Source: Lachnospiraceae bacterium (GTDB lineage: Bacteria; Bacillota; Clostridia; Lachnospirales; Lachnospiraceae). Taken from it: a DNA stretch of 64,000 bases. The DNA is taken from positions 1-64,000 of the forward strand of contig SVDH01000004.1 in assembly GCA_015057865.1 (NCBI GenBank), read 5' to 3'. The notes beneath the pieces are model-generated. The model saw only the letters and a program-made list of their open reading frames with translations. It searched no databases and was not told the DNA's origin. Of the stretch, positions 61,696 through 64,000 are shown one piece after another. Positions within the stretch are counted from its first letter, which is position 1. The number at the start of each line of letters is the position of its first letter. A program made the translations under genes and the position numbers.

Positions 61696-61727
61696 TAACA
61701 AATAAACCGATCTGAATGGAGATTATG

Positions 61728-63008
61728 ATGAAAGTCGCGGGAATCATAGCAGAATACAATCCGTTTCATAACGGGCATCAATTTCATATGAAAGAAACGC
61801 GTAAGCGCATCGGGGCAGATTATTGTATCGTTGTTATGAGCGGTGATTTCATGCAGCGCGGCGGGCCGGCTGTCGTGGATAAGTATCTGCGCGCGAAGTG
61901 TGCTCTGGAAAACGGCGCGGATCTTGTGATCCAGATGCCTGTAACAGGCAGTACGGCCAGCGCAGGCGAATACGCCGGATGCGGCGTGGCACTTCTCTCT
62001 CGTCTTGGCATTGTCACTGATCTCTCGTTTGGATGTGAAGCAGAATCTGATGAGGAAAAAGAGATTCTTCTGGAAGCTGCAGGCCATCTTCATACTGAAC
62101 CGGCCGGCTTTCAAACCATTCTTGCGGAAGGAATGCGTCAAGGTATGACCTACCCGGCTGCAAGATTAAATGCACTAAGTTCCTGTTTTGGTGATGACGA
62201 AAGGAAAAAACGGATCCTTTTGTGTCAGCTGAACGCGCCGAACAACATCCTTGCCCTGGAGTATCTGAATGCAAATATGGGCTGTGACCGCAGGATGACG
62301 CCCTGTATGATCACGCGCGCCGGTGCATCCTATCACGAGGAGAATCTTTCAGAAGCAGACCGTTTTCCGTCTGCAACTGCGCTCAGGAACCGGCTGTTTG
62401 AGACAATGGAAACTGTCGGTGGACCATCGATTTCTTTTGATGGCCTTTTGGAATATATGCCGGCTTCTTCTCTCAACCATCTCACAGACTATCTGTCCGG
62501 ACATCGTCCTCTGTCAGAGGATGTTTTTTCGGATATGCTTTTCAATGCGCTGCTGACACAGAAAGATGCGCTGAACCAAAACTATTCACAGCATGAAGAA
62601 TTGAACAACACCATCAGAAACAAACTGGAGACATTCTCTGACTGGAAACGTTTTGCACTTGATTGTAAAACAAAAAATCTGACGCTCACAGCTGTGAACA
62701 GACATTTGACACATATTCTTCTTGGAATCGATGATCCGATGTATTCTCTGGCAAAAGGATATGATCATGCTCCGTATGCCCGCATACTCGGATTCCGTCG
62801 CGAGGCTGCTCCTCTTCTTTCCGAAATTGAGGCACATGCCACCCTTCGTGTAATCTCACATCCCGCCAAAGCGCTTCGTGAGATGGATGATCATGAAAAG
62901 GCATTATTCCGTCTGGATCTTCGTGCAGGGGATCTCTATTCTTATGCCGCCAGGCAGAATTCTGATGCTATTGTTTCTGAATTGCGCCATCCGCTGGTCT
63001 ATCTTTAA
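61728..63008 (+). CDS. tmcAL: tRNA(Met) cytidine acetate ligase TmcAL (YlbM)
   Basis: A 426-residue enzyme that uses acetate and ATP, through acetyl-adenylate, to form N4-acetylcytidine at the wobble base of elongator tRNA(Met). The N-terminal nucleotidyltransferase fold shows AGIIAEYNPFHNGHQFHM and VVMSGDFMQRGGPA. A helical C-terminal half follows. The ATG at 61728 is 6 bases after GGAG; the preceding ATG is too close. It is divergent from ackA, which produces acetate. Confidence 0.96.
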   Translation: MKVAGIIAEYNPFHNGHQFHMKETRKRIGADYCIVVMSGDFMQRGGPAVVDKYLRAKCALENGADLVIQMPVTGSTASAGEYAGCGVALLSRLGIVTDLSFGCEAESDEEKEILLEAAGHLHTEPAGFQTILAEGMRQGMTYPAARLNALSSCFGDDERKKRILLCQLNAPNNILALEYLNANMGCDRRMTPCMITRAGASYHEENLSEADRFPSATALRNRLFETMETVGGPSISFDGLLEYMPASSLNHLTDYLSGHRPLSEDVFSDMLFNALLTQKDALNQNYSQHEELNNTIRNKLETFSDWKRFALDCKTKNLTLTAVNRHLTHILLGIDDPMYSLAKGYDHAPYARILGFRREAAPLLSEIEAHATLRVISHPAKALREMDDHEKALFRLDLRAGDLYSYAARQNSDAIVSELRHPLVYL

Positions 63009-63025
63009 GATGTAATCGTCTGCTT

Positions 63026-63058
63026 TGGCAGTTGTTTGCCAAAACAACTGCTTTTTTT
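63026..63058 (+). terminator. Terminator of tmcAL
   Basis: A 10-bp stem (63028-63037 with 63042-63051) and T7. Confidence 0.92.
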
Positions 63059-63081
63059 GGCGCTTTCCCGTTGACTTTCCC

Positions 63082-63110
63082 TTGAAATCCATATGCTGAT
63101 TCCTTATAAT
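63082..63110 (+). promoter_or_regulatory. Pyruvate carboxylase promoter
   Basis: TTGAAA (63082-63087) and TATAAT (63105-63110) with a 17-base spacer, 73 bases before the ATG. Confidence 0.85.
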
Positions 63111-63183
63111 TGTATATGAAGTTGTACAAGATTTTCCGAAAGGAAAATCGTTTCACTTTTTACATGAGGCAAGGAGAAGAATT

Positions 63184-64000
63184 ATGAGTGATGCAAAAAT
63201 CAGACCTTTCAAAAAGGTCATGGTGGCAAACAGAGGGGAGATTGCCATCCGGGTATTCCGTGCATGTCAGGAATTAGGAATATCCACTGTCAGCATTTAT
63301 TCAAAGGAAGACCGCTACGCAGCATTCCGCAGCAAATCAGATGAGTCCTATCCGCTCGATCCGAACAAGGGACCGATCGATGCGTATCTGGATATTGATA
63401 CGATCATTAAAATTGCTGTTGCAGAAGGCGTTGATGCGATCCATCCCGGTTATGGATTCCTTTCAGAGAATCCGAATTTTGTAGACGCTTGCGAGAAAAA
63501 CGGCATCGTCTTCATTGGACCGACAAGCACGATCATGAATCAGATGGGTGATAAGATCTCATCCAAGAAAATGGCGATCGAAGCTGAAGTTCCGATCATT
63601 CCTGGTGTTGACTATGCCATTAAGGATTATGAAAAGGCAGCTGAAGTTGCACAGATGGTTGGGTTCCCGGTTATGCTGAAGGCTTCCAATGGTGGTGGCG
63701 GACGCGGTATGCGTATCGTTAACTGCCTCGAGGATCTTGAGCAGGAATTTGAAGAAGCAAAGAACGAATCCAAAAAGGCTTTCGGTGATGACAAGATCTT
63801 CATCGAGAAATATTTAAGAAGCCCGAAGCACATCGAAGTACAGGTGCTTGGTGATAACTACGGTAACGTTGTTCATCTGTATGACCGTGACTGCTCCGTA
63901 CAGCGCCGTCATCAGAAAGTGGTTGAGTATGCTCCTGCTTTCTCGATCCCGGATGAGACAAGAAAGATCATCTTTGATTCCGCGATCCGTATGTGTAAGG
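63184..64000 (+). CDS. pyc: Pyruvate carboxylase, N-terminal part (cut by window end)
   Basis: 272 complete codons of the biotin carboxylase domain, open at the right edge. FKKVMVANRGEIAIRVFRACQ starts the domain, IHPGYGFLSENPNF follows, and the ATP-grasp glycine loop is KASNGGGGRGMRI. The stretch EDRYAAFRSKSDESYPL with GPIDAYLDID is typical of pyruvate carboxylase rather than acetyl-CoA carboxylase. The full enzyme makes oxaloacetate from pyruvate and bicarbonate. AAGGAG precedes the ATG. Confidence 0.88.
   Translation, partial: MSDAKIRPFKKVMVANRGEIAIRVFRACQELGISTVSIYSKEDRYAAFRSKSDESYPLDPNKGPIDAYLDIDTIIKIAVAEGVDAIHPGYGFLSENPNFVDACEKNGIVFIGPTSTIMNQMGDKISSKKMAIEAEVPIIPGVDYAIKDYEKAAEVAQMVGFPVMLKASNGGGGRGMRIVNCLEDLEQEFEEAKNESKKAFGDDKIFIEKYLRSPKHIEVQVLGDNYGNVVHLYDRDCSVQRRHQKVVEYAPAFSIPDETRKIIFDSAIRMCK

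Overview
The window reads as a slice of the chromosome of an anaerobic, low-to-mid GC Firmicute of class Clostridia, most likely a Lachnospiraceae relative. The reasons are the gene orders rpsP-khpA-rimM-trmD-rplS-lepB-ylqF-rnhB-yraN and ackA-rpmF-plsX-acpP-rnc-smc-ftsY, a pyruvate:ferredoxin oxidoreductase, a giant 2-hydroxyacyl-CoA dehydratase activase, DUF1847, DUF4364, DUF6472 and DUF512 proteins, AddAB rather than RecBCD, and strong AGGAGG ribosome binding sites. It is almost all core genome. No rRNA, tRNA, CRISPR array, prophage or intact insertion sequence was seen. Most genes lie on the minus strand. The plus-strand genes are gap, the activase, malic enzyme with its DUF4364 neighbour, tmcAL and a right-edge pyruvate carboxylase.

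Layout. 1-1000: gene-poor, with palindromic repeats, a 233-bp element with terminal inverted repeats, and two tiny genes, one an Imm32-like orphan immunity gene. 1.2-9.6 kb: gap, then short minus-strand operons (ProX-type tRNA editing with small genes; a membrane-anchored Mrr-like nuclease with DUF1847; a repeat protein; GH25 muramidase-pseudouridine synthase-GntP permease). 9.6-16.8 kb: glnS behind a rhomboid-fold membrane protein, divergent from the 1,429-residue activase. 16.8-17.3 kb: a gene-free, heavily self-complementary interval. 17.3-33 kb: htpG under a CIRCE element, then the operon DUF1385-prmC-prfA-addB-addA-maf-small gene-pheA, with rpmE and rho upstream. 33-43.5 kb: malic enzyme, the phospholipid and GTPase operon DUF512-der-plsY-gpsA-dut, and nifJ with a Rex-like operator. 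43.6-60.3 kb: ABC-F ATPase, the ribosome and signal-recognition cluster, ilvA, ftsY, smc, rnc, acpP, plsX and rpmF. 60.4-64 kb: ackA divergent from tmcAL, then pyruvate carboxylase cut by the edge.

How the genes work together. PlsX, PlsY, GpsA and AcpP supply the start of phospholipid synthesis. Ffh, FtsY, LepB and YlxM serve co-translational membrane targeting. RimM, TrmD, RbgA, Der, KhpA and RNase III support ribosome assembly and RNA maturation. PrfA and PrmC act in termination. PFOR, acetate kinase, malic enzyme, GAPDH and pyruvate carboxylase are central fermentative steps. Control signals are unusually readable: many sigma-A promoters with 16-18 bp spacers, a perfect CIRCE, a near-perfect Rex palindrome, a three-way-junction leader before rpmE, and intrinsic terminators placed inside otherwise continuous operons.

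The best candidates for something undescribed are the structured 16827-17270 interval (orphan structured RNA or degenerate transposon), the short divergent P-protein, the rhomboid-fold protein with a zinc ribbon, and the four-repeat protein at 6.2 kb. All names are from sequence reading alone; no database search was run.
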